64,000 nt of DNA from Flavobacteriales bacterium. Its GTDB lineage: Bacteria > Bacteroidota > Bacteroidia > Flavobacteriales_F > PHOS-HE28. The notes beneath the pieces are model-generated. The model was not told the origin of the DNA. It did no database searches and saw only the letters and a program-made list of their open reading frames with translations. Of the stretch, positions 34,557 to 43,252 are shown one piece after another (within the stretch, counting starts at the first letter, position 1; each line of letters begins with the position of its first letter). The stretch spans positions 124,001 through 188,000 of the forward strand of contig JADIYA010000007.1 of NCBI GenBank assembly GCA_016705545.1, read 5' to 3'. Both the position numbers and the translations under genes were made by a program.

Positions 34557-35219
34557 TCAGCTTTTCCGGGCGCGCAGCATCTCGCGCTTGCCGGGCGGGC
34601 CGGTCAATCGTTCCACCGAGAAACCGGCTGACTGCATCGTGCGCCGCACCTCGCCCTTGGCGCAGTAGGTCACAAGCAGGCCGCATGGACGCAGCGCATC
34701 ATGCATGCGCTTGAACACTTCCAAGGCCCACATCTCCGGCTGATGCCGCGGAGCGAAGGCATCGAAGAAGATCACATCAAAAGCACTGGTCTCATTGAAC
34801 TCCTGTACGCGCGTTGGAAGCTTGCGGAAGCGCAAGCCGCCGATCGCTTCGTGCCAATCCTCCGAAGGCGAGGACATGCGCTCGAGGAATGGCCCGTGCA
34901 AGCCGGGCCAGGCGAGGTCTTCGCAGTGACGCAGGCGCTCCAGCACTTCGGCTGTGATCGGATGCGGCTCCAATGCGGTGTAATCGACAGAGACCTTGCC
35001 TTCGAGGCAGCGCACCCAGGTGAGCAGCAGATTGAGGCCGGTGCCGAGGCCCACTTCGAGCAGGTCGATGTGTTTCAGACCCGCTGCATCGAGCCCGGCC
35101 TTGATGAACACGTGCGTGCTTTCGGCAACAGCGCCATGCAGGCTGTGGTAATGCTCGTCGCCCCAAGCCAGGGTGTGTGAGCCGTCGCCGGTGCGAATGG
35201 TCGAGACAATTCTCTGCAT
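34557..35219 (-). CDS. mnmD: tRNA (mnm5s2U34)-methyltransferase, MnmD-like
   Basis: 220 residues of the Methyltransf_30 (DUF752) family: TGDGSHTLAWGDEHYHSLHGAVAESTHVF, the SAM motif LLEVGLGTGLNLLLT, TALEPHPIT, FDVIFFDAFAPRHQPEMW and LVTYCAKGEVRRTMQSAGF. In Bacteroidota the methyltransferase half of MnmC is a separate protein, MnmD, which methylates 5-aminomethyl-2-thiouridine at the tRNA wobble position. No FAD domain is present here. ATG 35219 (MQRIVST) fits the family; the longer frame would begin inside the divergent promoter. Confidence 0.85.
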   Translation of the reverse strand: MQRIVSTIRTGDGSHTLAWGDEHYHSLHGAVAESTHVFIKAGLDAAGLKHIDLLEVGLGTGLNLLLTWVRCLEGKVSVDYTALEPHPITAEVLERLRHCEDLAWPGLHGPFLERMSSPSEDWHEAIGGLRFRKLPTRVQEFNETSAFDVIFFDAFAPRHQPEMWALEVFKRMHDALRPCGLLVTYCAKGEVRRTMQSAGFSVERLTGPPGKREMLRARKS

Positions 35220-35281
35220 GCCTTGGAAGGGCAGTGGATCGCTCGGAATCGGCGCAGCCTTTCCATGGAACCGTCCGGCCC

Positions 35282-35297
35282 TACATTCGCGAACATA
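35282..35297. promoter_or_regulatory. Back-to-back -7 boxes of divergent genes
   Basis: TACATTCG on the plus strand (35282-35289) directly abuts TATGTTCG on the minus strand (35290-35297), giving a near-palindrome. The plus box is 21 bases before ATG 35311; the minus box is 70 bases before the mnmD ATG. Polymerases at the two promoters would compete for the same DNA. Confidence 0.5.
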
Positions 35298-35310
35298 GCG
35301 GCTCAACCCG

Positions 35311-37824
35311 ATGCGTCAAACGATCCCCGTCCTCTTCGCTGTCCTTATCTCCTCTCCTGCCCTCCGCGCCCAACAATGGGTGGAGTTGATGCTCGATGAA
35401 TCGCGGCCCTTGCATGAGGTGAAGGCCGCCTTCGACGCGCATTGGCAGGACCGACCTTACGAGCGCGGCCAGGGCTGGAAGCAGTTCCAGCGCTGGTACT
35501 GGTTCATGGAGCAGCGCTGCGGCGCAGATGGCGCGCGCCTCGACCCATCGATCTACCTGCAGGCGAATGCTGAATTGGACGCCCTCCGCAATCAGCGCGG
35601 TGCTCGCGACGAAGCGGTATGGGAGCCGCTCGGCCCATCGAATTGGATGAGCATCTCTTACAACCCCGGCAATGGCCGCGTGAACTGCACGGCCACGCAT
35701 CCGGGACAGCCTGATGTGATCTATGCGGGCACGCCCGCCAGCGGCCTCTGGCGAAGCGCGAACAATGGCTCGACCTGGGAACCGCTGTACACCGACCTGT
35801 CGAGCATGGGCGTGAGCGGCATCGCCATCGACACCAGCGGCACAGGCGTGATCTACATCGCTACCGGTGATGGCGACGGATCGGACACCTACAGCCAAGG
35901 CGTGCTGAAGAGCCTCGACAACGGTGAAACGTGGAGCACCACGGGCCTCAACTGGGCCATCACCCAGACCCGCACCACTCGGGCCTTGCGCATGGACCCT
36001 ACAAACGCCCAGCGACTTTACTGCGCAGCCAGCAACGGCCTCTACCGCACGCTCGATGGCGCGGACACTTGGCAGCAACTCTCCACGGGCAGCTTCCGCG
36101 ATGTGGAGTTCAAGCCCGGCGACCCCACGCAGGTGTATGCCTGCACCGATCGCTTTTACCGCAGCACTGCAGGCGGCGAGATCGTTTCGCCCACGGTGAA
36201 CGATGGATTGCCCACCCCCGACCTCGTTGGCCGCATGGCGATCGCGGTGAGCCCTTCGGCGCCTGAGGTGGTGTATGCCCTGTGCAGCAACGAAGAGGAC
36301 AACAGCTTCCTGGGCCTTTGGCGCAGCACCGATGCCGGCCTCACCTTCGAGCTGCGATCCGATTCACCCAACATCTTCAGCTATTCCGAGAACGGCAGCG
36401 GCAGCGGCGGCCAAGCCTGGTACGACATGGCCCTGGCGGTGGACCCTGAAAATGCCGACATCGTTTACGTGGGTGGCATCAACGTGTGGCGCAGCGTGAA
36501 TGCCGGGACCAGCTGGCAGATCAAATCGCATTGGGTCTATCCTGCAGAGGTGGGCTATACGCATGCCGACATCCATTCGCTTGACGTGCATGACGGCAAG
36601 CTCTATTGCGGATCGGACGGCGGCATTTACGTCACTGAGGATGATGCAGAGACCTGGAGCGACCTCAGCGCCGGGCTCGACATCATGCAGTTCTACCGCC
36701 TCGGAAGCAGCGAAATGATGCCCGGGCTGATCATGGCAGGGGCACAGGACAATGGCAGCAACCGATACGTGAATGGCGACTGGACCCATGTGTTCGGAGC
36801 CGATGGAATGGAGGCAGCGGTTGACCCGTTCGACCCCAACACCGTCTTCAGCTCCTCGCAGAACGGCGGCCTTCGCCGCTCATCGAATGGTGGCCTGGAC
36901 TGGACCTCCTTGACCGATGACATGTTCGAGGAAGGCGCATGGGTAACTCCATTCGCATTGGATCCGCAAGTGCCCGGACGCATGTTCGCAGGCTTCAACA
37001 ATCTGCTGTACTCCGAGGATCATGGCGGCAATTGGGTGGACATGACCGGCTGGCCCACAACGGAGTTCGTTCGTTGCCTCGCCATCGCGCCGAGCAATAG
37101 CGATGTTTGGTACGCAGCGCGCAACGACAAGGTCTCGCGGCTCACCGACGGAGGCTTCACGCAGGTCAACATCCGGCCAGGCCTTCCGCAGAACCAGTCG
37201 CCCACCTCCATTGCGGTTGACCCTGAGGATGCCTTCCATGTCTGGATCAGCTACTCGGGCCAGCACGTTTCGAACAAGATCTTCGAGAGCACCGATGGCG
37301 GCGCCACCTGGATCAACCGCAGCGCGGGCCTGCCCAATGTTCCGGCCAACAGCGTGGTGTGCCAGCCCAACTCGCCCAACGGCGTTTATCTGGGCACCGA
37401 CCTGGGCGTGTTCTACCGCGACGATTACACGAATGCATGGGAGCCATACGGAACGGGCATGCCCAACGTGGTGGTGAGCGAGCTGGAGATCAACATGGCG
37501 ATCGGAAAACTGCGCGCTGCCACCTACGGCCGCGGAATCTGGGAAGCGGATCTGTTCTTCTCGCCCTTCGCTTCGGTGACCGAGGCGGAGGCCAGCGCAC
37601 CGCCGCGCATCGTGCCCGTCGATCACGAGGGCCGATTCCAATTGCACCTAGCCCAAGAGCATGGCACCCTGCGGCAAGTGCGCGTGATGGACGCAGCGGG
37701 AAGGACGGTCGTGGAACAGCGTGCAGCCACCGGCATCATCGACCTGAGCGCGCGCGCTTCATCGGCCTACATCGTGCAGGTGATCACGGAAAGAGGCATC
37801 TGGAACCAGCGCCTGGTGCGCTGA
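35311..37824 (+). CDS. Secreted T9SS protein with Asp-box (sortilin/BNR-like) beta-propellers
   Basis: 837 residues. Signal peptide MRQTIPVLFAVLISSPALRA-Q. At least eight Asp-box motifs (SLDNGETW, STDAGLTF, SVNAGTSW, TEDDAETW, SSNGGLDW, SEDHGGNW, STDGGATW) mark two consecutive beta-propellers like those of sortilin/VPS10 and bacterial BNR-repeat glycosidases. A type A T9SS domain ends the protein (GTLRQVRVMDAAGRTVVEQ ... SSAYIVQVITERG). No glycosidase catalytic residues can be assigned, so a binding role is as likely as hydrolysis. Confidence 0.85.
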   Translation: MRQTIPVLFAVLISSPALRAQQWVELMLDESRPLHEVKAAFDAHWQDRPYERGQGWKQFQRWYWFMEQRCGADGARLDPSIYLQANAELDALRNQRGARDEAVWEPLGPSNWMSISYNPGNGRVNCTATHPGQPDVIYAGTPASGLWRSANNGSTWEPLYTDLSSMGVSGIAIDTSGTGVIYIATGDGDGSDTYSQGVLKSLDNGETWSTTGLNWAITQTRTTRALRMDPTNAQRLYCAASNGLYRTLDGADTWQQLSTGSFRDVEFKPGDPTQVYACTDRFYRSTAGGEIVSPTVNDGLPTPDLVGRMAIAVSPSAPEVVYALCSNEEDNSFLGLWRSTDAGLTFELRSDSPNIFSYSENGSGSGGQAWYDMALAVDPENADIVYVGGINVWRSVNAGTSWQIKSHWVYPAEVGYTHADIHSLDVHDGKLYCGSDGGIYVTEDDAETWSDLSAGLDIMQFYRLGSSEMMPGLIMAGAQDNGSNRYVNGDWTHVFGADGMEAAVDPFDPNTVFSSSQNGGLRRSSNGGLDWTSLTDDMFEEGAWVTPFALDPQVPGRMFAGFNNLLYSEDHGGNWVDMTGWPTTEFVRCLAIAPSNSDVWYAARNDKVSRLTDGGFTQVNIRPGLPQNQSPTSIAVDPEDAFHVWISYSGQHVSNKIFESTDGGATWINRSAGLPNVPANSVVCQPNSPNGVYLGTDLGVFYRDDYTNAWEPYGTGMPNVVVSELEINMAIGKLRAATYGRGIWEADLFFSPFASVTEAEASAPPRIVPVDHEGRFQLHLAQEHGTLRQVRVMDAAGRTVVEQRAATGIIDLSARASSAYIVQVITERGIWNQRLVR

Positions 37825-37831
37825 GCGGCGC

Positions 37832-39811
37832 TCAAAGCACGGTGATCTCCGTGCGCCTGTTAAGCGCCTTGTTCGCTTCCGAATCGTTCGGAGCAACCGG
37901 CTTCGATGCGCCATGGCCCTTGGCCACGAGCCGATCAGCAGCTACTCCTTTTGCCATGAGGTGCTCGCGCACATTGCTGGCCCGCTCCTCCGAGAGCTTC
38001 TGATTGTGCTCCGGGCTGCCATCGGCATCGGTGTGGCCGCTCACTTCGATGCGCAGGCCCGGATTCAACGTGAGCAACTCGACCAGCTGATTGAGCTCCG
38101 TGCGTGAGGCCTCTTCGAGCGCGGCGCTGTTCACAGCGAAGAACAGGTTGCGCATGGTGCTGCTGCTGCCAGTGGCGAGGGGCTCCAGGCTCACATCCCA
38201 ATCGAGCTGCGCGGCGCTGCCTTCCGGCACGGTGATCCGCTGACTGTGCACCAAGTGGCCATTGGCCTTCACGTACATGGCATACTCCTTCCCGCCGGGA
38301 ACAGCCACCATGTACTCGCCCGTCTCACCATCGCTCTTGAAGCGCGCCACGAGCGAAGCATCGGAGAGGTCGAGCAACTCGATGTCGGCTTCCATGCCGT
38401 TGAGGAAACGGAGCGATAGGACCTTTCCCTTGACCAGCACGGTCGTGGACGATGCCGGAGCAATTGGGGCGCCGCTTGCGCTGGCAACCGGTTCACCTAC
38501 GGCCTCCTCCGGCAGGAAATTCACCGCGTAGAGATCGTCCTCTCCCATGCCGTCGGCGCGGAACGAACTGAGGAAGCCATGCTTGCCATCGGCGCTGAGC
38601 ACGAAGAAGAGATCATCATCGGGCGAGTTCACGGGCCAGCCCAGGTTCTCAGGCTTGGTCCACCGGCCGTTCTCCAAACGCGTGCGGAACACATCGTATC
38701 CGCCCATGCTGTTGTGGCCCTTGCTGCTGAAATAGATCGTCCTGCCATCCGGGTGAACGAATACACCTTCCTCATCGCGGATCGTATTCACCGTGGGGCC
38801 GAGGTTCTCGGCCGCGCCCCAATCACCAGTGGCCGCATCCCAACGGCTGCGGTAGATATCCTGACCGCCCACATTATCATCGGGCCGCTCGCTCACGAAG
38901 TAGAGCCATTGGCGATCGAAGCTGTACCAAGCGCTGCTCTCGTGCTGCGGCGTGTTCACCGACGGACCCAGTGGATCGGGGACGCTCCAGGCGCTGCCGG
39001 TACGCTTGCATTCGAAGAGATCGCCTGTGCCGTCCTGGTCACGGTAAATGAGCATCGTGCGCCCATCGTTGAAGAGGCCCACGCTGGCATCGTTGCCCGG
39101 GGTGTTCACCGGCTCCGGCAATCGCTGCGCTGCGCTCCATCCCGATGCGCTCTTCCTGCTCATGTACACATCCTCGAAGTGGTCGCCGTTCACACGATTC
39201 ACCTTGTCAGAAGCGTTTGTTTGCCGACGCGAGGTGAAATAGAGCTGTTCACCATCGGCGGTGATGGCGGCGCCATAGTCAGCGTGCGGGCTGTTGATCA
39301 CCGCGCCCATGTTCATCACCTCAGCCCGAATGGCCCGTGCTTGCAGTGCTTTGCCATTGCGGCACTGGGTGATATGATCGTCGGCGGTGTTGTACAAGGG
39401 GTCGGGGTCCTGGAAAGGATTCTGTGATTCGTGCCTTTGGAAGGCAGCAGCAGCTTCGTCCCAACGGGCATTCAACTGCAGCGCGAACCCGAGTAGGAAC
39501 TGCACGCGAGGGAATAGCGGATCGATGGAAGCAGCCTTCTCCAGGTACGGCAGCGCTTTGTGGCGGTGCGGCCCATTCAGTTGGCAAAGTCCCATCCGGG
39601 CGTTGGCCTCAGCGCTCTCGGGAGCCAAGGCCAGGGCTTCTTCATGCAAGGTCTCGGCATGCACGAATTGGGTGCTGCCCGCGCGCTCAGCCTTCTCGGC
39701 ACGCTTCAGCAGGTCCTGCACGCGCTTGGCGGTGGCCGGGTCCTGTGCCAGCAGCAATCCGCTGGCGGCGATCAGGAAGGCAAGGAATAGTGTGGCGATG
39801 CGCTTGGCCAT
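37832..39811 (-). CDS. PorE-like TPR/beta-propeller/OmpA protein
   Basis: 659 residues with signal peptide MAKRIATLFLAFLIAASGLLLA-Q. In order: TPR repeats (about 25-125; ALALAPESAEANARMGLCQL, ALPYLEKAASIDPLFP), a six-blade PD40 propeller (170-440; AAITADGEQLYFTSRRQ, GLFNDGRTMLIYRD, FVHPDGRTIYFSSKG, FVLSADGKHGFLSS), a carboxypeptidase-regulatory-like domain (455-530) and an OmpA domain (545-659; NLFFAVNSAALEEAS, VSGHTDADGSPEHNQKLSEERA, NRRTEITVL). This is the architecture of PorE, a periplasmic T9SS component that binds peptidoglycan, though other OmpA/PD40 proteins share it. Terminates head-on with the gene before it. Confidence 0.85.
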   Translation of the reverse strand: MAKRIATLFLAFLIAASGLLLAQDPATAKRVQDLLKRAEKAERAGSTQFVHAETLHEEALALAPESAEANARMGLCQLNGPHRHKALPYLEKAASIDPLFPRVQFLLGFALQLNARWDEAAAAFQRHESQNPFQDPDPLYNTADDHITQCRNGKALQARAIRAEVMNMGAVINSPHADYGAAITADGEQLYFTSRRQTNASDKVNRVNGDHFEDVYMSRKSASGWSAAQRLPEPVNTPGNDASVGLFNDGRTMLIYRDQDGTGDLFECKRTGSAWSVPDPLGPSVNTPQHESSAWYSFDRQWLYFVSERPDDNVGGQDIYRSRWDAATGDWGAAENLGPTVNTIRDEEGVFVHPDGRTIYFSSKGHNSMGGYDVFRTRLENGRWTKPENLGWPVNSPDDDLFFVLSADGKHGFLSSFRADGMGEDDLYAVNFLPEEAVGEPVASASGAPIAPASSTTVLVKGKVLSLRFLNGMEADIELLDLSDASLVARFKSDGETGEYMVAVPGGKEYAMYVKANGHLVHSQRITVPEGSAAQLDWDVSLEPLATGSSSTMRNLFFAVNSAALEEASRTELNQLVELLTLNPGLRIEVSGHTDADGSPEHNQKLSEERASNVREHLMAKGVAADRLVAKGHGASKPVAPNDSEANKALNRRTEITVL

Positions 39812-39881
39812 GGGATGTTTTCTTCAAAAGCGCTGTTCATACGCCGCATACCTGTTAAGGTTCAGCGCTCCGGGCCGCGCC

Positions 39882-39889
39882 TATGTTTG
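39882..39889 (+). promoter_or_regulatory. -7 promoter box TATGTTTG
   Basis: Exact TAnnTTTG, 36 bases before ATG 39926. Confidence 0.5.
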
Positions 39890-39925
39890 CCGCGCACCGC
39901 ATGGAGCGGCCCCAATCCGATCAAC

Positions 39926-41044
39926 ATGGCCAAGAAGAAGCAAGGCAAACACAAGAACGAGGTGAAGAGCCTGCTCACCAAGGATTCACTCGCGTTCCTG
40001 GAGCGCTATCTCAACAACCCCTCGCCCACCGGCTTCGAGAGCGAAGGGCAGAAGCTCTGGCTCGAGTACATCAAGCCTTATGTGGACACGCACTTGGTGG
40101 ATCCCTACGGCTCTGTGGTGGGCATCATCAATCCGGAAGCGAAATGGAAGGTGGTGATCGAGGCCCACGCCGATGAGATCAGCTGGTTCGTGCACTACAT
40201 CACCAAGGAAGGCTTCATCTACGTGAAGCGCAACGGCGGCAGCGACCACATGATCGCGCCCAGCATGCGGGTGAACATCCACACGGAGAAGGGCATCGTG
40301 AAGGCGGTGTTCGGATGGCCCGCGATCCATGTGCGCACCGCGAAGAACGATCCGGTGCCCACCACCGAGAACATCTTCCTCGACTGCGGCTGCGACAGCA
40401 AGGAGGAGGTGGAGAAGCTCGGGGTGCATGTAGGCTGCGTGGTCACGTTCGAGGATGAATTCATGGTGCTCAACGGCCGGCACTTCACCGGGCGCGCGCT
40501 CGATAACCGGATGGGCGGCTTCACGATCGCCGAGGTGGCGCGGCTGCTGAAGGAGGAACGCGCCAAGCTGCCCTTCGGGCTCTACATCACCAACAGCGTG
40601 CAGGAGGAAGTAGGGCTGCGCGGCGCCGAAATGATCGTGGAGCGCATCAAGCCTGATGTGGCCATCGTGACCGATGTGACCCACGACACGCAGACGCCCA
40701 TGATGAGCAAGGTGCAGAGCGGCGATATCGCCTGCGGCAAAGGACCGGTGCTCAGCTATGCGCCCGCCGTGCACAACAGCGTGCTCCGCCACATCGTGAA
40801 GACCGCCGAGGCCGCGAAGATCCCCTTCCAGCGCCTGGCAGCCAGTCGTGCCACCGGCACAGATACCGATGCCTTCGCTTATGGCGGCGCCGGCGTGCCC
40901 AGTGCGTTGATCAGCCTTCCGCTCAGATACATGCACACCACCGTGGAGACCGTGAGCCGCGTGGACGTGGAGAACGTCATCCGGCTGATCCACACCAGCG
41001 TGAAGGCGCTGAAGGCTGGACAGGACCTGCGCTATTTCAAGTGA
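39926..41044 (+). CDS. M42-family metallo-aminopeptidase
   Basis: 372 residues of the M42 (glutamyl aminopeptidase/FrvX) family, cytosolic dodecameric enzymes that trim peptides. Metal and catalytic residues are visible: EAHADEISWFV (His, Asp), TGRALDNRMGG (bridging Asp), SVQEEVGLRGAE (Glu pair), IVTDVTHD (Asp) and LRYMHTTVE (His). The N-terminal 15 residues are lysine-rich (MAKKKQGKHKNEVK). ATG 39926 is chosen; the longer frame crosses the promoter. Confidence 0.92.
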   Translation: MAKKKQGKHKNEVKSLLTKDSLAFLERYLNNPSPTGFESEGQKLWLEYIKPYVDTHLVDPYGSVVGIINPEAKWKVVIEAHADEISWFVHYITKEGFIYVKRNGGSDHMIAPSMRVNIHTEKGIVKAVFGWPAIHVRTAKNDPVPTTENIFLDCGCDSKEEVEKLGVHVGCVVTFEDEFMVLNGRHFTGRALDNRMGGFTIAEVARLLKEERAKLPFGLYITNSVQEEVGLRGAEMIVERIKPDVAIVTDVTHDTQTPMMSKVQSGDIACGKGPVLSYAPAVHNSVLRHIVKTAEAAKIPFQRLAASRATGTDTDAFAYGGAGVPSALISLPLRYMHTTVETVSRVDVENVIRLIHTSVKALKAGQDLRYFK

Positions 41045-41128
41045 TGCGCCGAGGGAGCTGGTGAACGCTGACAGCGGCAGATCATTGCGAGCGGCAACGC
41101 CTTCCCCGCGAATCCGTCTTCTAGTCGT

Positions 41129-41563
41129 ATGGATATCCAACGCATCACCACTGAAGAAACCTATCCCTTGCGCCTGCTTGTGCTCCGGCCGGGCGGCGCA
41201 CTGAGGGAGGTTCAGTGGCCGCACGACAACGATGAAGCCGCATTCCACCTGGGTGCGCAGAACGGTGCCGGGTTGATCGGCGTGGGTACCTTCTACCCTG
41301 AGAAGCACAAGGGCATCAAAGGCCCGCGCCCCTTCCGCCTGCGCGGCATGGCCACGCACCCCGACCATCGTGGCCGCGGCGCCGGTGGCCTCATCGTGCG
41401 CCACGCCATCGAGGAACTGCGCAAGCTCGATTGCACGCTGCTCTGGTGCAACGCGCGGATCAAGGCCGTGCCCTTCTATGAGCGCGAAGGCTTCCAGATA
41501 CATGGTGAGGCCTTCGAACTGCCGGTGATCGGCATGCACTACGTGATGTGGAGGAAGGTGTGA
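41129..41563 (+). CDS. GNAT-family N-acetyltransferase
   Basis: 144 residues with the GNAT fold: the acetyl-CoA-binding motif A RLRGMATHPDHRGRGAGGLIVRHAIEELRK, then LLWCNARIKAVPFYEREGFQIHGE (motif B). Acceptor unknown. Full length and free-standing. Confidence 0.87.
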   Translation: MDIQRITTEETYPLRLLVLRPGGALREVQWPHDNDEAAFHLGAQNGAGLIGVGTFYPEKHKGIKGPRPFRLRGMATHPDHRGRGAGGLIVRHAIEELRKLDCTLLWCNARIKAVPFYEREGFQIHGEAFELPVIGMHYVMWRKV

Positions 41564-41704
41564 GGATCGGAGTGGACTGATTCGCTGCCGATTTCAGGTA
41601 GTGCTTTACGGGCTATGGCCGGTTCTGCATTCTGCGATGCATTCCTTCCGCTGGTGCGACAATGATCCGGTTTCGGGTTACGTGCGCAGGATTAACCTTG
41701 CGCC

Positions 41705-43102
41705 GTGAGGCCGTCCTTGAATCACCGCATCGTCCTATTCGCCCTCATCGCCTTCAATCTGGTGGTGAAGCTGCTTTGGCTGGGCATCAACGACCTCGCG
41801 CACGACGAGCCCTTCACGGTGTACTGGTCTCAGCGGCCCCTGCCGGAATTCAAGGAGATGCTGTTCGCGGAGAACAACCCGCCTCTGCATTTCCTGATCA
41901 CGCGGTGGTGGAGCCAACTCGTTCCCTTCGAGGCAGCCTGGCTCAGGGTGCCCTCGGCCATGTTCAGTGCCCTGGCGGTTTGGCCGCTCTACTTCATCGG
42001 CCGAAAGCTCGGCGGTGAACGCGCGGCGCTGATCACGGCACTCCTCTTCAGCTTGAGCAACTACCATTACGGCTATGCGCATGAGGTGCGCGCTTATGCG
42101 CTGTTCACGCTGCTGGCCTGCTGCGGCGCTTGGCTCGTGGCGCGCCGCATGGGCGATGTCCACGTTGGCTGGCTCCCGCTGTTGCAACTGGCTCTGGTGA
42201 ATGCCGTGATGGTTTACACGCATTATTTCGGCTGGCTGATGGTGGGCGCTCAGTGCCTCTTCATCGTGCTCGTTCCCGGCCTTCGTGCATGGCGCGGCGC
42301 ATTCGCGGTGGGCACTATGATCACCGCGCTGCTCTTCGGGCCGATGCTGCTGGTGTTCCTGAAGCGGGCGGGCGAGAGCCTTGGCCAAGGCACCTGGCTC
42401 GCGTACCCTGTGCCGGAGGAGCTCTACAATATGGTGTGGAAGTGGAGCAACGCCCCAGTGATAGCCGCTGCTTCCATCATCTTGATCGTTGCGGGCATCT
42501 CTCGTCGCCAGCGGGGCGACGCCGGCTTGCGGCTGGCCATTATCTGGGGCCTGGTCCCTTTGATAGGCCTTTTCATGCTGAGCCAGTTCAAGCCCATGTT
42601 CCTCGACCGCTACCTGGTGTTCTCCGCACCGGGCTTCGCACTGCTGGTGGCTCTTTGCATCCAAGAATCGCGCTTACCGCAACTGGCTACCAAATTGATC
42701 GGAGCGGCTCTGGTGATTGCCATGGCCGTCACCTTCAGCCCATGGAAGAAAGGACTCTACCAGCCCTCACGCGTGGCGGCCCAAGTGGATGCTTGGTGCG
42801 CGAGCGATTGCCACTTAGAAGTGGTGCCGCCTTGGTATTGGCTCAACTTGAAAGCCGGGCAGGGCATTGCTGAGCTGCGGCTGGACCAGTCGCACCTTCT
42901 GGGCACGCGCATCCTGGTGCCTGATCCGGTGCAAGCCAGAGCGCTCGGCCCCTACGTGCTCGTGGACGCCAGTGGGAACGACGAGAGCGCATGGGTGCGC
43001 GATGCGGTGCGCCTGGCCTACGATACCATGCAAGTGGCTGAGCCCGACCATCGCCTGCGGGTGTTCCTTTTCAACCAGAGGCGGGAATCCGTGCCGAACT
43101 GA
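41705..43102 (+). CDS. GT39/ArnT-like membrane glycosyltransferase
   Basis: 465 residues starting at GTG. About 10 membrane helices. The first extracytoplasmic loop has LAHDEPFTVYW (the D-E pair of GT39/ArnT/PMT-like enzymes) and AENNPPLHFLITRWWS, followed by LRVPSAMFSALAVWPLYFIGRKLGG and YHYGYAHEVRAYAL. These enzymes move a sugar from a polyprenyl-phosphate donor on the periplasmic side; the acceptor is unknown. TAACCTTG lies immediately before the GTG (one mismatch from the -7 box). Confidence 0.82.
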   Translation: MRPSLNHRIVLFALIAFNLVVKLLWLGINDLAHDEPFTVYWSQRPLPEFKEMLFAENNPPLHFLITRWWSQLVPFEAAWLRVPSAMFSALAVWPLYFIGRKLGGERAALITALLFSLSNYHYGYAHEVRAYALFTLLACCGAWLVARRMGDVHVGWLPLLQLALVNAVMVYTHYFGWLMVGAQCLFIVLVPGLRAWRGAFAVGTMITALLFGPMLLVFLKRAGESLGQGTWLAYPVPEELYNMVWKWSNAPVIAAASIILIVAGISRRQRGDAGLRLAIIWGLVPLIGLFMLSQFKPMFLDRYLVFSAPGFALLVALCIQESRLPQLATKLIGAALVIAMAVTFSPWKKGLYQPSRVAAQVDAWCASDCHLEVVPPWYWLNLKAGQGIAELRLDQSHLLGTRILVPDPVQARALGPYVLVDASGNDESAWVRDAVRLAYDTMQVAEPDHRLRVFLFNQRRESVPN

Positions 43103-43252
43103 CCAGAGGCCTTGGGCCGGATGGTTGTTCGATGCTTCGGGCAACGGAAGGTCCTGAACAGCCGTCCAATGGCTGTGTAAACCTGGCCTTGCCATGAGGT
43201 GAGGTCAATGCTACCGGAGCCTCTACCTTTCCGCACCCAAGCCCAAGCCCTG

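Noticed and set aside
39986..41539. 517-codon minus-strand frame opposite the M42 peptidase and GNAT genes
   Set aside because: It spans two clear genes on the other strand and has only shadow composition (His/Leu/Val/Gly-rich).
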